Source: JANQLU01 sp964434955
GTDB taxonomy: Bacteria; Planctomycetota; Planctomycetia; Pirellulales; Pirellulaceae
Direction: 5' to 3'
Assembly (NCBI GenBank): GCA_964434955.1
Contig: CAYSXI010000070.1
Coordinates: 1-24,277, forward strand
Length of the DNA: 24,277 bases
Numbering within the stretch: the first letter of the stretch is position 1; the number at the start of each line of letters is the position of its first letter. The notes under the pieces were generated by a model. That model saw nothing but the letters and a program-made list of their open reading frames with translations. It had not been told where the DNA came from and made no database searches. The translations under genes were made by a program, and so were the position numbers. Shown one piece after another: positions 13,831 through 22,626 of the stretch.

Positions 13831-16800
13831 CTATTTGTCAGAGTCTTTGTCGTCGCCTTCCTGGCCTTCCTCCTCGGAAAGTCCCATCAACGCCTTTTGG
13901 AATTCGATGTACGCTTCGGATTGCTCCGCCGCAATTCCCGACCCGACAGACTGGGGATCTTCGAGAATTTCAAGCGTTTCCGTGTATTCCTTGTCGTCGA
14001 CGATCAACTTGACCAAGTAGGTGCCCGCTGCCGAAGATCCGCCGAATCCACCACGGAATCCACCGCGACCGCGACCGGCACCACCGCGTGACGAGCGCCG
14101 CAAGTCCCAATTAAAGACGTGAAGTCCTTCTTCGGTTTCCGCGGTTTCTTCACGAATCACTCGACCGCGAACATCCAGAATCTGGATCTTCGCCGATTCG
14201 GCTTCCGTATTGAGGTGATAGAAAATACCTGCGGTTGATGGTCGGTTTTGACCAACAAATTGACGCGTTCCACTGCTGCCCCGTTCCTGGCCTCGTCGGA
14301 ATCGAATGACCGAGTTTGGCTTGAACAAGTGAGCATCACGATTCAACGCTGCCGCGGTGATTTGCTGAAGCACGGTAACATCGGCGACCCACAATGATCG
14401 ACCGTGTGTTCCCATGACGATTTCGCCGGCCGTTGGGTGAACGGCGATCTCGTGAACCGCGACGGTTGGGAATCCGCCAGAAAGTTTCGTCCACGACTGT
14501 CCGCGGTCAACCGAAACCCAAGCCGAAAACTCGCAACCGAGGTAAAGCAGGTTCTGATTCTTAACATCTTCACGAACACAGCGAACGCTACCTGCCGAAG
14601 TCGGCAAGTTACCGCGAATGCTCTTCCAAGTCCGACCGTAGTTTTCCGTTACGAAAACATAAGGCTCGTCGTCGTTGCTGCGATGTCCGTCAAAGGAGAT
14701 GTAACATCGACCTTTTCGATACTTCGAAGCTTCGATGGAACTTACCCAACGTGGACCTGGCAAAAGCGACCCCAAAGAACCAGGAGCCGCTTTCTTGGCG
14801 ACCTTGGTTTCACTTGAGTCACTGCTCGACGATTGCTCCGGCTTGTCTTGAGCCGCAGCATCCGAGGCCTTGGCATCCGAGGCCTTGGCATCCGATTGCT
14901 TTTCTGTTTTCGCCGTGTCCGGTTTGGCAACGGCGGCGTCTTTCGTTTCTTTCTTGTCGTCGGTTTGCGTGGTTTTCGTATTGCCAGTTCGAGTCGCCTC
15001 GAATTCAACAACGATCATGCCACCGTTGACATCGATCTCACCAGAAATCTTGCCCTTCTTCAAAGTGCCTTTGAATTCGAGTGAGACTTCATCATTTTCA
15101 CCGACCAAAGTGATCTTGCCGGTCTTCTCATCAAAGGAACCTTCGACGATGTCGCCTGTTCCCTGTGCCGAAGAATAGGTGCCGGTGATTTCACCCGTCT
15201 TGGCAGCCAACTTCAAAGTCATCTTGAAGCTCGCTCGCCCTTCGGGAATGAATTCCGCGATGAAAGTACCATCCCAGTCACCTGAGATCTTGTCTTCCAG
15301 GGCCTTCTCCAGCATCGACATCATTTCCCATTCCATTTCTGAAATGGCTCGAACCGGAATGTCCGAAGACTTGCCACCTCGTTCGGCTTCAAATTCGCGA
15401 GTGAATTGGCCTTCGTTGAAGTCCATTTCGCCACTCATTGAATCGCCATCGAGGTCAACATTGAATTCGATCGTAAACCTGCCCGTATCGGCCATGAGAT
15501 ACAGTTCTTTTTTGTTGACGTCGTAGGTTCCTTTTGAGATCTCGGTTTCGCCTTGACGCGATTCCCAAGTCCCGCTGATCTTGCCGGCCTTGTCGACTTT
15601 CAAGTTCAACGTGAATTCACCACGGCCAAACGAACCCGTCCATTTGCCCGCAACCGCTTTCTTGATGGCGGCTGCCGTGGTCGCATCGACTGGCTTAGCT
15701 TTCGTTTCAACCTTGGTTTCCGTTACTTTCTTTTCCTCAACCGGTGCTGTTTGCGCGACATCGCCAGCCTTGGTCGAGAAAAGAGGAACCCACTTTTGTC
15801 CGCCGTCTCGGGTCATCCAGACAGCACCGTCGGTGGTACCCACGTAGATAATGCCCGCTTCAACTTTCGATTCCGAAATCGCACTCCCCGCTCCGCGGTC
15901 GGTGTTTGTGATGTCGGGAGAAATTCGTTTCGCGTTGTTTCCTCGATCGAATGAACGGAACACATAATTTCCGGCACTGTAGTGCATCTTCGAGTTATGA
16001 GGCGAAAGAATGAACGGCGTCTTCCAGTTAAATCGATAGCGAACACCACGGTCAGCGGAAGGCCGGATGAATCCACGACGCCCCGTGCGAAGATTGATAC
16101 TCCCCATGGCGCCGTTTTGACTTTCGAAGTAAATCTGGTCTTTGTCGTTCGGGTCAACGAGGCAGATAAATCCGTCACCACCACCCACTCGGAACCAGTC
16201 CGTATTCAGCGTGCCGCCCTGTCGGCTGTGAACCGGGCCGCCCCAACTTCCGTTGTCTTGGAGACCGCCGTAGACGTAGTAGTCGCGTCCGGGTCCAACA
16301 CCAACGTGATAAAACTGACCAAGCGCCGCGTGATTGTGATGATCCCAGTTATCCATGCGGTCATGCGTGATGTAGATACCGCCGTCGTTGCCGAGAATCA
16401 TGTGTTTGCCGTCCGTCGGGTCAATCCACATGGCGTGATTATCCGGGTGGATGCCTCGGCCACCATCACTGGTGAAGGTCTTACCACCGTCTTTCGAGCG
16501 GTAGAGGGATGTTCCCAAGACATACATGTAGTTGTTGTCACTTGGGTCCACGCGGAATTGGCTGTAGTACATCGGTCGCGGATTCAATGTATTGATACGC
16601 TTCCAGGACTTACCACCGTCTTTCGATTCGTAGACTCCACCGTATTCCTCTTCGGGAACGCCTTCATCATGCCATTGTTTGCCCTGATGGTTGGCCGATT
16701 GGCCACCGAGCGTTCCAACAAACGTGCGAACTGACGAGCTTGTCCGCCCAGTTCGGCGACTACGTCGCTGAGGATACTTGGCAAGGGTAACCTCGACTTT

Positions 16801-17922
16801 TTTCTCTTCTCGCTCGCGGGAAATGACCATTTCGACCTTGTCACCGGCCTTATAGTTTTTAATCACGAGATCGTCGATGTCACGAGTAGATTTAACGGGT
16901 TTCCCGCCAATGGATAGCAGGATATCGCCACGCTTCAACTCAGCTTTTGCAGCCGGACTGTTTCGAGAAACTGTCGTCAATCGCAAACCGACTTCTGCTT
17001 CTTCTGACCGGATCCCCAAGTAAGGATAGTTGGCTGGAGCGCGTGCAATTTTTTCTGATTCGATAATCGCGTAAACGATTTTCGGATTCTTTCGGTAGTA
17101 CTGAATGCCGACACGGCCGAGCTTGCATGAAGGCAAACCTTTGGTCATTTTCTCAAATGACTTACCGCCGTCGGTCGTGCGATAAATGGCTGATCCTTCG
17201 CCGTATTTCTTGCCAGGATCATTTCCATCAAATCCATCTCGTTGACGTTCGTAGGTAGCCACCATCAACGTCTCTGGATTTTTGGGATTCATTTGGACAT
17301 CGATGACGCCTGTCTTGTCATCGACAAACAGAACTCGTTTCCAGTTCTTGCCACCATCAGTTGTCTTGTAGAGCCCTCGCTCTTCACTGGGTCCCCAAAG
17401 TCGCCCGAGCACGCCAACGTAAACGATGTCCGGGTTGGTCGGATGAATGGCGATTCGACCGGTTTGAAAACCTTTCTGGAGTCCCATGTTCGTCCAGGTC
17501 TTCCCGCCGTCGGTCGATTTATAGACACCGTCACCCCAGGAAACACTGTTTCGTGGGTTCGCTTCGCCGGTTCCTACCCAAACGATATTGGGATCGGACT
17601 GACTCACTTGAACGTCGCCGATGGAAACCGTCGACTGATCGTCAAACTGATGCTCAAACGTGTTACCGTTGTTCGTGGTCTTGATCAAACCGCCCGAAGC
17701 CGATGCGGCCCACCAGGTGCTTGGATCTTTTTCGTAAACGGCAATCGAAGTAATACGTCCCATCATGTTGGCGGGACCGATGGATCGAAACTTGACTTTC
17801 TCGACCCAGTTATCAGGCAACGTCAATTTGTCGTTGCTCGACGACCGAGACTGGGCGATTGCGCTGGCACCCATCAGGATGCTTAACGCAACGGCGATTG
17901 AAAGTGACAATACACGAGACAT
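13831..17922 (-). CDS. Large secreted VPS10/BNR beta-propeller protein with inserted PDZ and duplicated beta module
   Basis: This 1363-residue protein carries a signal peptide (residues 1 to about 23, ending ASAIAQ). Asp-box repeats of sialidase/sortilin type follow, for example KSTDGGKTW, KTTDGGKNW, RTTDGGKSF, ESKDGGKSW, RSKDGGKTF and MTRDGGQKW, forming propeller blades. A PDZ domain (about 297-379: YPYLGI, NSPAAKAELKRGDILLSIGG) interrupts the propeller. After about residue 735 come two related beta-rich modules (about 756-850 and 878-979) and an Ala/Lys/Asp/Ser linker. Propeller sequence then resumes (VTENYGRTW, VSVDRGQSW, MGTHGRSLWVADV), followed by a C-terminal beta domain (GTYLVKLIVDDKEYTETLEI) interrupted by an Arg/Gly-rich loop, and an acidic tail. 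The start has GAGGAG 6 nt upstream. Relatives are annotated as BNR or VPS10 proteins without proven catalysis, so I do not call it a glycosidase. Confidence 0.88.
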   Translation of the reverse strand: MSRVLSLSIAVALSILMGASAIAQSRSSSNDKLTLPDNWVEKVKFRSIGPANMMGRITSIAVYEKDPSTWWAASASGGLIKTTNNGNTFEHQFDDQSTVSIGDVQVSQSDPNIVWVGTGEANPRNSVSWGDGVYKSTDGGKTWTNMGLQKGFQTGRIAIHPTNPDIVYVGVLGRLWGPSEERGLYKTTDGGKNWKRVLFVDDKTGVIDVQMNPKNPETLMVATYERQRDGFDGNDPGKKYGEGSAIYRTTDGGKSFEKMTKGLPSCKLGRVGIQYYRKNPKIVYAIIESEKIARAPANYPYLGIRSEEAEVGLRLTTVSRNSPAAKAELKRGDILLSIGGKPVKSTRDIDDLVIKNYKAGDKVEMVISREREEKKVEVTLAKYPQRRSRRTGRTSSSVRTFVGTLGGQSANHQGKQWHDEGVPEEEYGGVYESKDGGKSWKRINTLNPRPMYYSQFRVDPSDNNYMYVLGTSLYRSKDGGKTFTSDGGRGIHPDNHAMWIDPTDGKHMILGNDGGIYITHDRMDNWDHHNHAALGQFYHVGVGPGRDYYVYGGLQDNGSWGGPVHSRQGGTLNTDWFRVGGGDGFICLVDPNDKDQIYFESQNGAMGSINLRTGRRGFIRPSADRGVRYRFNWKTPFILSPHNSKMHYSAGNYVFRSFDRGNNAKRISPDITNTDRGAGSAISESKVEAGIIYVGTTDGAVWMTRDGGQKWVPLFSTKAGDVAQTAPVEEKKVTETKVETKAKPVDATTAAAIKKAVAGKWTGSFGRGEFTLNLKVDKAGKISGTWESRQGETEISKGTYDVNKKELYLMADTGRFTIEFNVDLDGDSMSGEMDFNEGQFTREFEAERGGKSSDIPVRAISEMEWEMMSMLEKALEDKISGDWDGTFIAEFIPEGRASFKMTLKLAAKTGEITGTYSSAQGTGDIVEGSFDEKTGKITLVGENDEVSLEFKGTLKKGKISGEIDVNGGMIVVEFEATRTGNTKTTQTDDKKETKDAAVAKPDTAKTEKQSDAKASDAKASDAAAQDKPEQSSSSDSSETKVAKKAAPGSLGSLLPGPRWVSSIEASKYRKGRCYISFDGHRSNDDEPYVFVTENYGRTWKSIRGNLPTSAGSVRCVREDVKNQNLLYLGCEFSAWVSVDRGQSWTKLSGGFPTVAVHEIAVHPTAGEIVMGTHGRSLWVADVTVLQQITAAALNRDAHLFKPNSVIRFRRGQERGSSGTRQFVGQNRPSTAGIFYHLNTEAESAKIQILDVRGRVIREETAETEEGLHVFNWDLRRSSRGGAGRGRGGFRGGFGGSSAAGTYLVKLIVDDKEYTETLEILEDPQSVGSGIAAEQSEAYIEFQKALMGLSEEEGQEGDDKDSDK
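14861..14895 (-). repeat. 15-bp tandem repeat in the linker
   Basis: The unit TCCGAGGCCTTGGCA occurs twice in direct tandem with a third partial copy. It encodes repeated Asp-Ala-Lys-Ala-Ser in the low-complexity linker of the propeller protein, a typical slippage-prone site. Confidence 0.8.
14985..15655 (-). repeat. Duplicated beta-rich module in the propeller protein
   Basis: Two protein-level repeats: one begins GKWTGSF and ends REFEAERGG, the other begins GDWDGTF and ends VEFEATRTG. Both run through G-K/E-I-(S/T)-G-T and a late SGE(M/I)D segment. The DNA copies have diverged, so the duplication is not recent. Confidence 0.75.
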
Positions 17923-17928
17923 AAGTTA

Positions 17929-17934
17929 CTCCTC
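17929..17934 (-). promoter_or_regulatory. Ribosome-binding site of the propeller-protein gene
   Basis: GAGGAG on the minus strand, 6 nt before the ATG at 17922, in front of a clear signal peptide. Confidence 0.85.
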
Positions 17935-18238
17935 AGTTGGCATCGACTCGTTGTGAGAATGAATGCTTGCGATTGATGAAGGGCGAGCGATAAAAGAATC
18001 AAGATGTTTGATTTCTGAATTGCGCGAGACCAAGCATTTGCATTTGCAAAGTGACTTTAAGCTGCTTTCTGCTCCGATCCCGCCGCGAAGTTCTATATTA
18101 GCCCAGCGTTGTGACGATTACAATCTTCGGATACCGTCCGAATCCAAGGGACGTTCGCCGTATCGAATCCCACCTTGGTGTGGTGCTGATTCTGGCAAAA
18201 AATCGCATTAAACAACTCAAACATTAGAAAGTTTCGGA
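17935..18238. other. Divergent intergenic region between propeller gene and plus-strand operon
   Basis: About 300 bp with no coding signal. Both flanking transcripts start from it, so promoters in both directions are expected. I could not pick out a convincing -35/-10 pair or operator by eye. Confidence 0.5.
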
Positions 18239-18784
18239 ATGGCTTTTTCGATTAACCGCTGGTCCCGGAAGCTGCACCGATGGGGTGCCATCGCGACCGC
18301 GATTCCACTTCTCCTGGTCATCGTTTCCGGGCTCCTACTCCAAGTCAAAAAGCAGGTGACCTGGGTCCAGCCGGCGACCGCCAAAGGAAGCCAGCCGAAC
18401 GAACTTCCCGAAATCGACTTCGATCGAATCGTTCAAATTGCCGCGGAGGATGAATATGCCGATGCGAAAATCCAAACCTGGAAAGACATCGACCGTTTGG
18501 ATGTTCGACCGAGTAAAGGAATCGTCAAAGTCAGAAGTAAAACCAACTGGGAGTTGCAAATTGACTTGAAGGATGGATCGGTTTTGCAATACGAATACCG
18601 GCGGTCCGATTTCATCGAAAGCTTGCACGATGGATCTTTTTTTGGCGACATGTCCAAACTGACCGTCTTTCTGACGAACGGACTCGTGCTTTTAGGGTTG
18701 TGGTTTTCCGGACTCTATCTTTGGTATTTGCCTTGGGGTGCGAAAAGAAAAAAACAAAAGAAAAAGTCCGCAACGGCGAACTAA
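18239..18784 (+). CDS. PepSY-type (PepSY_TM-like) small membrane protein
   Basis: This 181-residue protein has two transmembrane segments, about 16-36 and 141-166, on either side of an outer domain of roughly 100 residues. The features of the PepSY-associated TM family are visible: the N-terminal WSRKLHRWGA with H13, the hydrophobic stretch ending SGLLLQ, the extracytoplasmic part with ESLHDGSFFGD (127-137), and the C-terminal helix LVLLGLWFSGLYLWYLPW followed by a Lys/Arg-rich cytoplasmic tail. Family members are often linked to metal or heme redox processes, but no partner is present here. The ATG at 18239 has only a weak purine stretch before it. It is the first gene of the plus-strand run, with 40 bp to the next. 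Confidence 0.8.
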   Translation: MAFSINRWSRKLHRWGAIATAIPLLLVIVSGLLLQVKKQVTWVQPATAKGSQPNELPEIDFDRIVQIAAEDEYADAKIQTWKDIDRLDVRPSKGIVKVRSKTNWELQIDLKDGSVLQYEYRRSDFIESLHDGSFFGDMSKLTVFLTNGLVLLGLWFSGLYLWYLPWGAKRKKQKKKSATAN

Positions 18785-18824
18785 CAAATCAAGCTTCACC
18801 TCCATTCACCGCGTTGAGATAAAC

Positions 18825-19811
18825 ATGCCTCAAGTCAATTGCCCGAACTGTCAAAAGTCCTATACGCTCTCTGATCAGCTTGCTGGGAAAAGCGTTCGCT
18901 GCAAAGCTTGCAGCGGCGTGTTTACCGTTCCCTACACGGAGTCGCCCGGTGTCGAGGTCGTTGAGCCAATGAACCACTCGGCTTACCCAGCCTATGGAAA
19001 AGTCGCCGACGAGATTGACTATCAAATCTTTGGCACAGAAATGCAGTACGTCGTGATCACACTCGATCCGGGCGAACAAGTCATTGCGGAAGCCGGCGGC
19101 ATGTTCTACATGAACCAGTCGATCAAGATGGATTCGGTGTTCGGCGATCCATCGAAAAAGGAACAAGGTTTCTGGGGCAAAGTCGCTTCGGCGGCCAAAC
19201 GAGTTGCGACGGGCGAGTCATTATTCATGACCACCTTCACGAACGAAGGCGGGATGCGAGAAGATGTTGCATTCGCCGCGCCTTACCCTGGCAAAATTAT
19301 CCCGATGCACCTTGACCAGCTCGGTGGCGAAATCATCTGCCAACGCGATGCGTTTCTTTGCGGCGCCCGCGGGATCCAGATGGAGATTGCCTTCAACAAG
19401 AAAATCGGTGTCGGCCTGTTTGGCGGCGAAGGTTTTATCATGCAGCGTCTGGTCGGTGACGGGATCGCATGTTGCCACGCCGGGGGCACGATTTTTGAAA
19501 AAGAACTCGCAGCCGGTGAAATGTTAAGGATCGATACGGGTTGTATCGTAGCGTTAGCTCCTTCGGTCGATTACGACATCGAATTCGTTGGTGGCATCAA
19601 AAATGCGATTTTCGGGGGCGAGGGTTTGTTCATGGCGACCTTGCGAGGGCCAGGACGTATTTGGCTTCAGTCGCTTCCTTTCTCGCGAATGGCCGGTCGA
19701 GTGCTGGCGGCATCGAGCGGGTACTTTGGCAAGACCGGTGAACGAAACGTTGGCGATATTGCCGGAGGCATGTTTGGCATGGACTTGGGCAAACTATTCG
19801 GCGGACACTAA
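18825..19811 (+). CDS. AIM24/TIGR00266-family protein with N-terminal zinc ribbon
   Basis: This is a 328-residue protein. Residues 1-37 form an MJ0042-type zinc ribbon with C6, C9, C26 and C29. After a short linker comes an AIM24-like beta-rich domain (about 64-328): YVVITLDPGEQVIAEAGGMFYM, later the Gly-rich VGLFGGEGFIMQRLVGDG and FGGEGLFMATLRGPGRIWLQS. The family is widespread in bacteria and archaea and lacks a firm biochemical role; mitochondrial AIM24 relates to membrane organisation. The frame opens at 18738 inside the previous gene, but the ATG at 18825 directly precedes the zinc ribbon and is preferred, with a weak GAGAT upstream. It ends 20 bp before the next gene's start. Confidence 0.85.
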   Translation: MPQVNCPNCQKSYTLSDQLAGKSVRCKACSGVFTVPYTESPGVEVVEPMNHSAYPAYGKVADEIDYQIFGTEMQYVVITLDPGEQVIAEAGGMFYMNQSIKMDSVFGDPSKKEQGFWGKVASAAKRVATGESLFMTTFTNEGGMREDVAFAAPYPGKIIPMHLDQLGGEIICQRDAFLCGARGIQMEIAFNKKIGVGLFGGEGFIMQRLVGDGIACCHAGGTIFEKELAAGEMLRIDTGCIVALAPSVDYDIEFVGGIKNAIFGGEGLFMATLRGPGRIWLQSLPFSRMAGRVLAASSGYFGKTGERNVGDIAGGMFGMDLGKLFGGH

Positions 19812-19831
19812 AGACCTTGGAAGGTGAACCA

Positions 19832-20764
19832 TTGGATCCAACAAGTTCAAGCAAAGAAAAGGTCCTGATAACCGGTGCCTCGGGATTCATCGGCACACGA
19901 TTGATCGAGTTATTCGACCGCCCTTTGGTGACAAGTCGAAATCGTGAACGAACTTTGGCCAAACTTGGCGATCAAGTTGAAGACGTCATAGAGTGGGATC
20001 CAAATGCCGGTCCCATTCAATTGGCTCCGGAAACCAGGATCGATTCGGTGATCAACCTGATGGGGGAGTCCGTTGGCGAGGGCCGATGGACAGCTGCAAA
20101 AAAACAAAGAATCCGCACCAGTCGTGTGGCGGGAACGCGAAACTTGGTCACGGGAATCGCGGAGCTCAACACTCCGCCAAAACATTTGGTCTCGACTTCG
20201 GCTGTCGGGCTTTACGGCGAGTGCGGCGATGATGAAATCACCGAAGACCATTCACCGGGGGATGGGTTCCTTGCCGACCTGGCGGTTGAATGGGAACAGG
20301 AAGCCATTGAGGCAAAAAAACACGGAATGAGTGTTGCCCTGATTCGCGTTGGACTGGTTTTGGGCCGAAGCGGAGGTGTTCTGGCAAAACTTTTGCCGAT
20401 CTTTAAGTTTGGCCTTGGCGGTAAACTGGCGTCCGGCCAACAGTGGATGCCCTGGATTCACGTTGAAGATGTCGCAAACATCTTTTATCAAGCGACCTGC
20501 GAACGCTGGGAAGGCGCTTTCAATGCGACGTCCCCGGAACCGGTTAGGAATGTCGAGTTCACTTTGAGATTTGCCAACCAATTGGGTCGTTGGGCGCTGA
20601 TTCCGGTCCCGCGATTTGGACTCTCAATGGCACTGGGAGAATTTTCCCGTTATGTTTTGGAATCACAGCGAGTGATTCCTCGAAACGTTCTGTCCAAAGA
20701 ATTTGAATTTCGCTTTGCAGACTTGGAATCGGCGCTGGAAGATCTTCTTTCTGAACGTAAGTGA
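19832..20764 (+). CDS. TIGR01777-family NAD(P)-dependent epimerase/oxidoreductase
   Basis: This is an SDR-type protein of about 310 residues. The nucleotide-binding motif GASGFIG lies at 15-21; INLMGESVGEGRW, RTSRVAGTRNLV and STSAVGLYGECGDD are hallmarks of the TIGR01777/YfcH family, and the C-terminal FGLSMALGEFSRYVLESQRV matches its DUF1731-type tail. The substrate of the family is unknown. The frame has TTG codons at 19817 and 19832; I prefer 19832 because AAGGTG lies 5 nt upstream, while 19817 has nothing comparable. The stop overlaps the next gene's GTG by 4 bp (GTGA), suggesting translational coupling. Confidence 0.87.
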   Translation: MDPTSSSKEKVLITGASGFIGTRLIELFDRPLVTSRNRERTLAKLGDQVEDVIEWDPNAGPIQLAPETRIDSVINLMGESVGEGRWTAAKKQRIRTSRVAGTRNLVTGIAELNTPPKHLVSTSAVGLYGECGDDEITEDHSPGDGFLADLAVEWEQEAIEAKKHGMSVALIRVGLVLGRSGGVLAKLLPIFKFGLGGKLASGQQWMPWIHVEDVANIFYQATCERWEGAFNATSPEPVRNVEFTLRFANQLGRWALIPVPRFGLSMALGEFSRYVLESQRVIPRNVLSKEFEFRFADLESALEDLLSERK

Positions 20765-21903
20765 ATGCGGGCGGCGGTTCTTGTTACCGGCGTCGCAAGC
20801 CTTTCATGAGCCCTCCAAGCCAGATTCCGATTTGCCAGGAACCCAACGCCGAAACGGTGGTTGGACTGGATATTGGTGGAGCCAATATCAAGATCGCCGA
20901 CTCGACTGGCAATACCACCCATATCCCCTTTGCGATGTGGTCGGAGCATCAAACTCTGCCAACCATTTTGGAAGAAAACCTCAATCGCTTTGAGCCTTTC
21001 CAGCTGGTTGCCACCACCATGACGGGTGAATTGGCCGACTGTTTCGAGTCCAAGTCCGAAGGCGTCAGTTACATCCTACAATCCCTTGTCAAAGCGTTGG
21101 GAACCAAACGCAGACCAATCATCTATTCCACGAAAGGATTTCTGGACGTCGAATCGGCGAATCGGGATCCTTTCTCGGTAGCCGCCGCAAACTGGCATGC
21201 GTCTGCCACATTTTTGGCCTCCCATTACGAATTGGAATTCGGACTGATCATCGACTGTGGCTCCACCACGGTGGACGTCATCCCCATTCAGGACGGAAGA
21301 CCTATCGCCCAGGGATATCGGGATGTCGATCGACTCACCAACAAAACACTGGTTTATACCGGAGTCAAACGAACGCCCCTGATGTCGCTTGGCAATTCGA
21401 TCCAAGTCGCCGGCAAATCAATCGGAACGGCGAACGAAATGTTTGCGACGACCGCAGACATCTATCGAATCCTTGGCCAACTTGATTCGAATGATGAAAA
21501 GGACTCGGCCGACGGTCGGAGCAACCGACTTGATGATTGCCATCGCCGGATTGCCAAAATGATTTGCTCGGACACAAGCGAATGCGACTTTGACCAGGCG
21601 ATAGAAATCGCAAAACAATACCGGCAACGTCAGATTGAGTTGATCGGCGACGCCGTCGATCATCAATTGCTTGGCCTGATCTCGTCGGGCAATACCTCCC
21701 CGATTCCGATCTTGGTTTTTGGCGAGGGTGAGTTTCTCGTCCGCGAGGCACTTGCGCAATCGAATTACCAGAAGCAATGCCACATCAAGAGTTTGTCCGG
21801 AGAGTTTAACGAGAAGGTCTCGCGCAGCCTTCCGGCCTTCGCCGTCGCATGCCTGGCAGTAACACATTCCGCCAATTTACGCGAGTTGGGGGCGTCTCAA
21901 TGA
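20761..21903 (+). CDS. MfnF-like hydantoinase/ASKHA protein of the H4MPT/methanofuran C1 pathway
   Basis: This protein of up to 380 residues has the ASKHA ATPase fold of the 'H4MPT-linked C1 transfer pathway' family (COG1548/TIGR03123-like). Phosphate-1 motif VVGLDIGGANIKIAD (33-47), the family stretch ATTMTGELADCF (84-95), phosphate-2 LIIDCGSTTVDVIPI (162-176) and DRLTNKTLVYTGVKRTP are visible. In methanogens the homologous MfnF joins the furan moiety to gamma-glutamyltyramine in methanofuran synthesis. Bacteria using H4MPT for formaldehyde oxidation need a methanofuran-like cofactor for the Fhc complex. The GTG at 20761 overlaps the previous stop; an ATG at 20806 would give a 365-residue form that loses only non-conserved sequence. 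It overlaps the next gene by 4 bp (ATGA). Confidence 0.85.
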   Translation: MNAGGGSCYRRRKPFMSPPSQIPICQEPNAETVVGLDIGGANIKIADSTGNTTHIPFAMWSEHQTLPTILEENLNRFEPFQLVATTMTGELADCFESKSEGVSYILQSLVKALGTKRRPIIYSTKGFLDVESANRDPFSVAAANWHASATFLASHYELEFGLIIDCGSTTVDVIPIQDGRPIAQGYRDVDRLTNKTLVYTGVKRTPLMSLGNSIQVAGKSIGTANEMFATTADIYRILGQLDSNDEKDSADGRSNRLDDCHRRIAKMICSDTSECDFDQAIEIAKQYRQRQIELIGDAVDHQLLGLISSGNTSPIPILVFGEGEFLVREALAQSNYQKQCHIKSLSGEFNEKVSRSLPAFAVACLAVTHSANLRELGASQ

Positions 21904-22544
21904 TCGGTGTCATCAAAGTCGGCGGGAGCCTGTTGGACTTTGAAGCCTTGCCGGCACGATTGCGAGGCCTGATTGCTTCACTGCCATGCACAAAAGTTTA
22001 CGTGCTGTTTGGCGGAGGATTGTTTGCCGATGGAGTGCGTCGATACGACCAGGTCCATCAGCTTGGTCAAAAAACGAGTCATTGGCTGGCGATCAAAGCG
22101 ATGGGAATCTCCGCGGCACTCGGACAGACACTTTTTCCAGATTGGCCGCGAGTGGACGATATCGAAGGTGCTGAAAATCCGGACCGACGCGTCTGCATTT
22201 TTGAATGTGAAAACTGGATCCGTCGCTTCTCGAGTTCACTGCCAGACTCGATCGATTTTCAGTCCTGGGAATTTACCTCGGATTCGATTGCCGCTCTCCT
22301 GGCGATGGACTTGAAAGCCCAATACCTTTGCTTGCTAAAATCGCATGCGTTTGCGGGAAACCAACAGGAATACAATTGGACCGCTGGCCTCGACAACGGG
22401 CGCTGGGTCGACCCTTGCTTTGGCCCTATCCTGAAACATTGGGAAACGACAATTCCCCAGGAATATAGGCAGTTGCAGACCAAAATCATTAATCTCCGTG
22501 GAACGAATCCTATGGATAGCCATTCCCCCCTCGAAATCGAATAA
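21900..22544 (+). CDS. MfnE-like amino-acid-kinase-family protein
   Basis: This 214-residue kinase-fold protein shows IKVGGSLLDF (5-14), a second glycine-rich loop VLFGGGLFADGVRRYD (35-50) and the later SDSIAALLAMDLKAQYLCLLKS segment, typical of the aspartate/glutamate/uridylate kinase family in a minimal form. Its close coupling to the MfnF-like gene points to MfnE, which in methanogens phosphorylates the aminomethylfuran-methyl phosphate intermediate of methanofuran to its diphosphate. This is family and context reasoning; the substrate in this organism is not shown. The ATG at 21900 overlaps the previous stop as ATGA, which fixes the start; an upstream in-frame ATG at 21849 lies well inside the previous gene. 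Confidence 0.8.
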   Translation: MIGVIKVGGSLLDFEALPARLRGLIASLPCTKVYVLFGGGLFADGVRRYDQVHQLGQKTSHWLAIKAMGISAALGQTLFPDWPRVDDIEGAENPDRRVCIFECENWIRRFSSSLPDSIDFQSWEFTSDSIAALLAMDLKAQYLCLLKSHAFAGNQQEYNWTAGLDNGRWVDPCFGPILKHWETTIPQEYRQLQTKIINLRGTNPMDSHSPLEIE

Positions 22545-22626
22545 CCGGTTGCACCTTCACTCGCCTCCCTGGTTTTGAAAAGAATTCGCCAAATTACTGT
22601 GTCTCGAATCTCGAAAGAAATGTACT

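Noticed and set aside
15553..16734. Long plus-strand open frames opposite the propeller gene
   Set aside because: They are shadows of the 1363-residue gene, which has a signal peptide, recognisable domains, a ribosome-binding site and a terminator.
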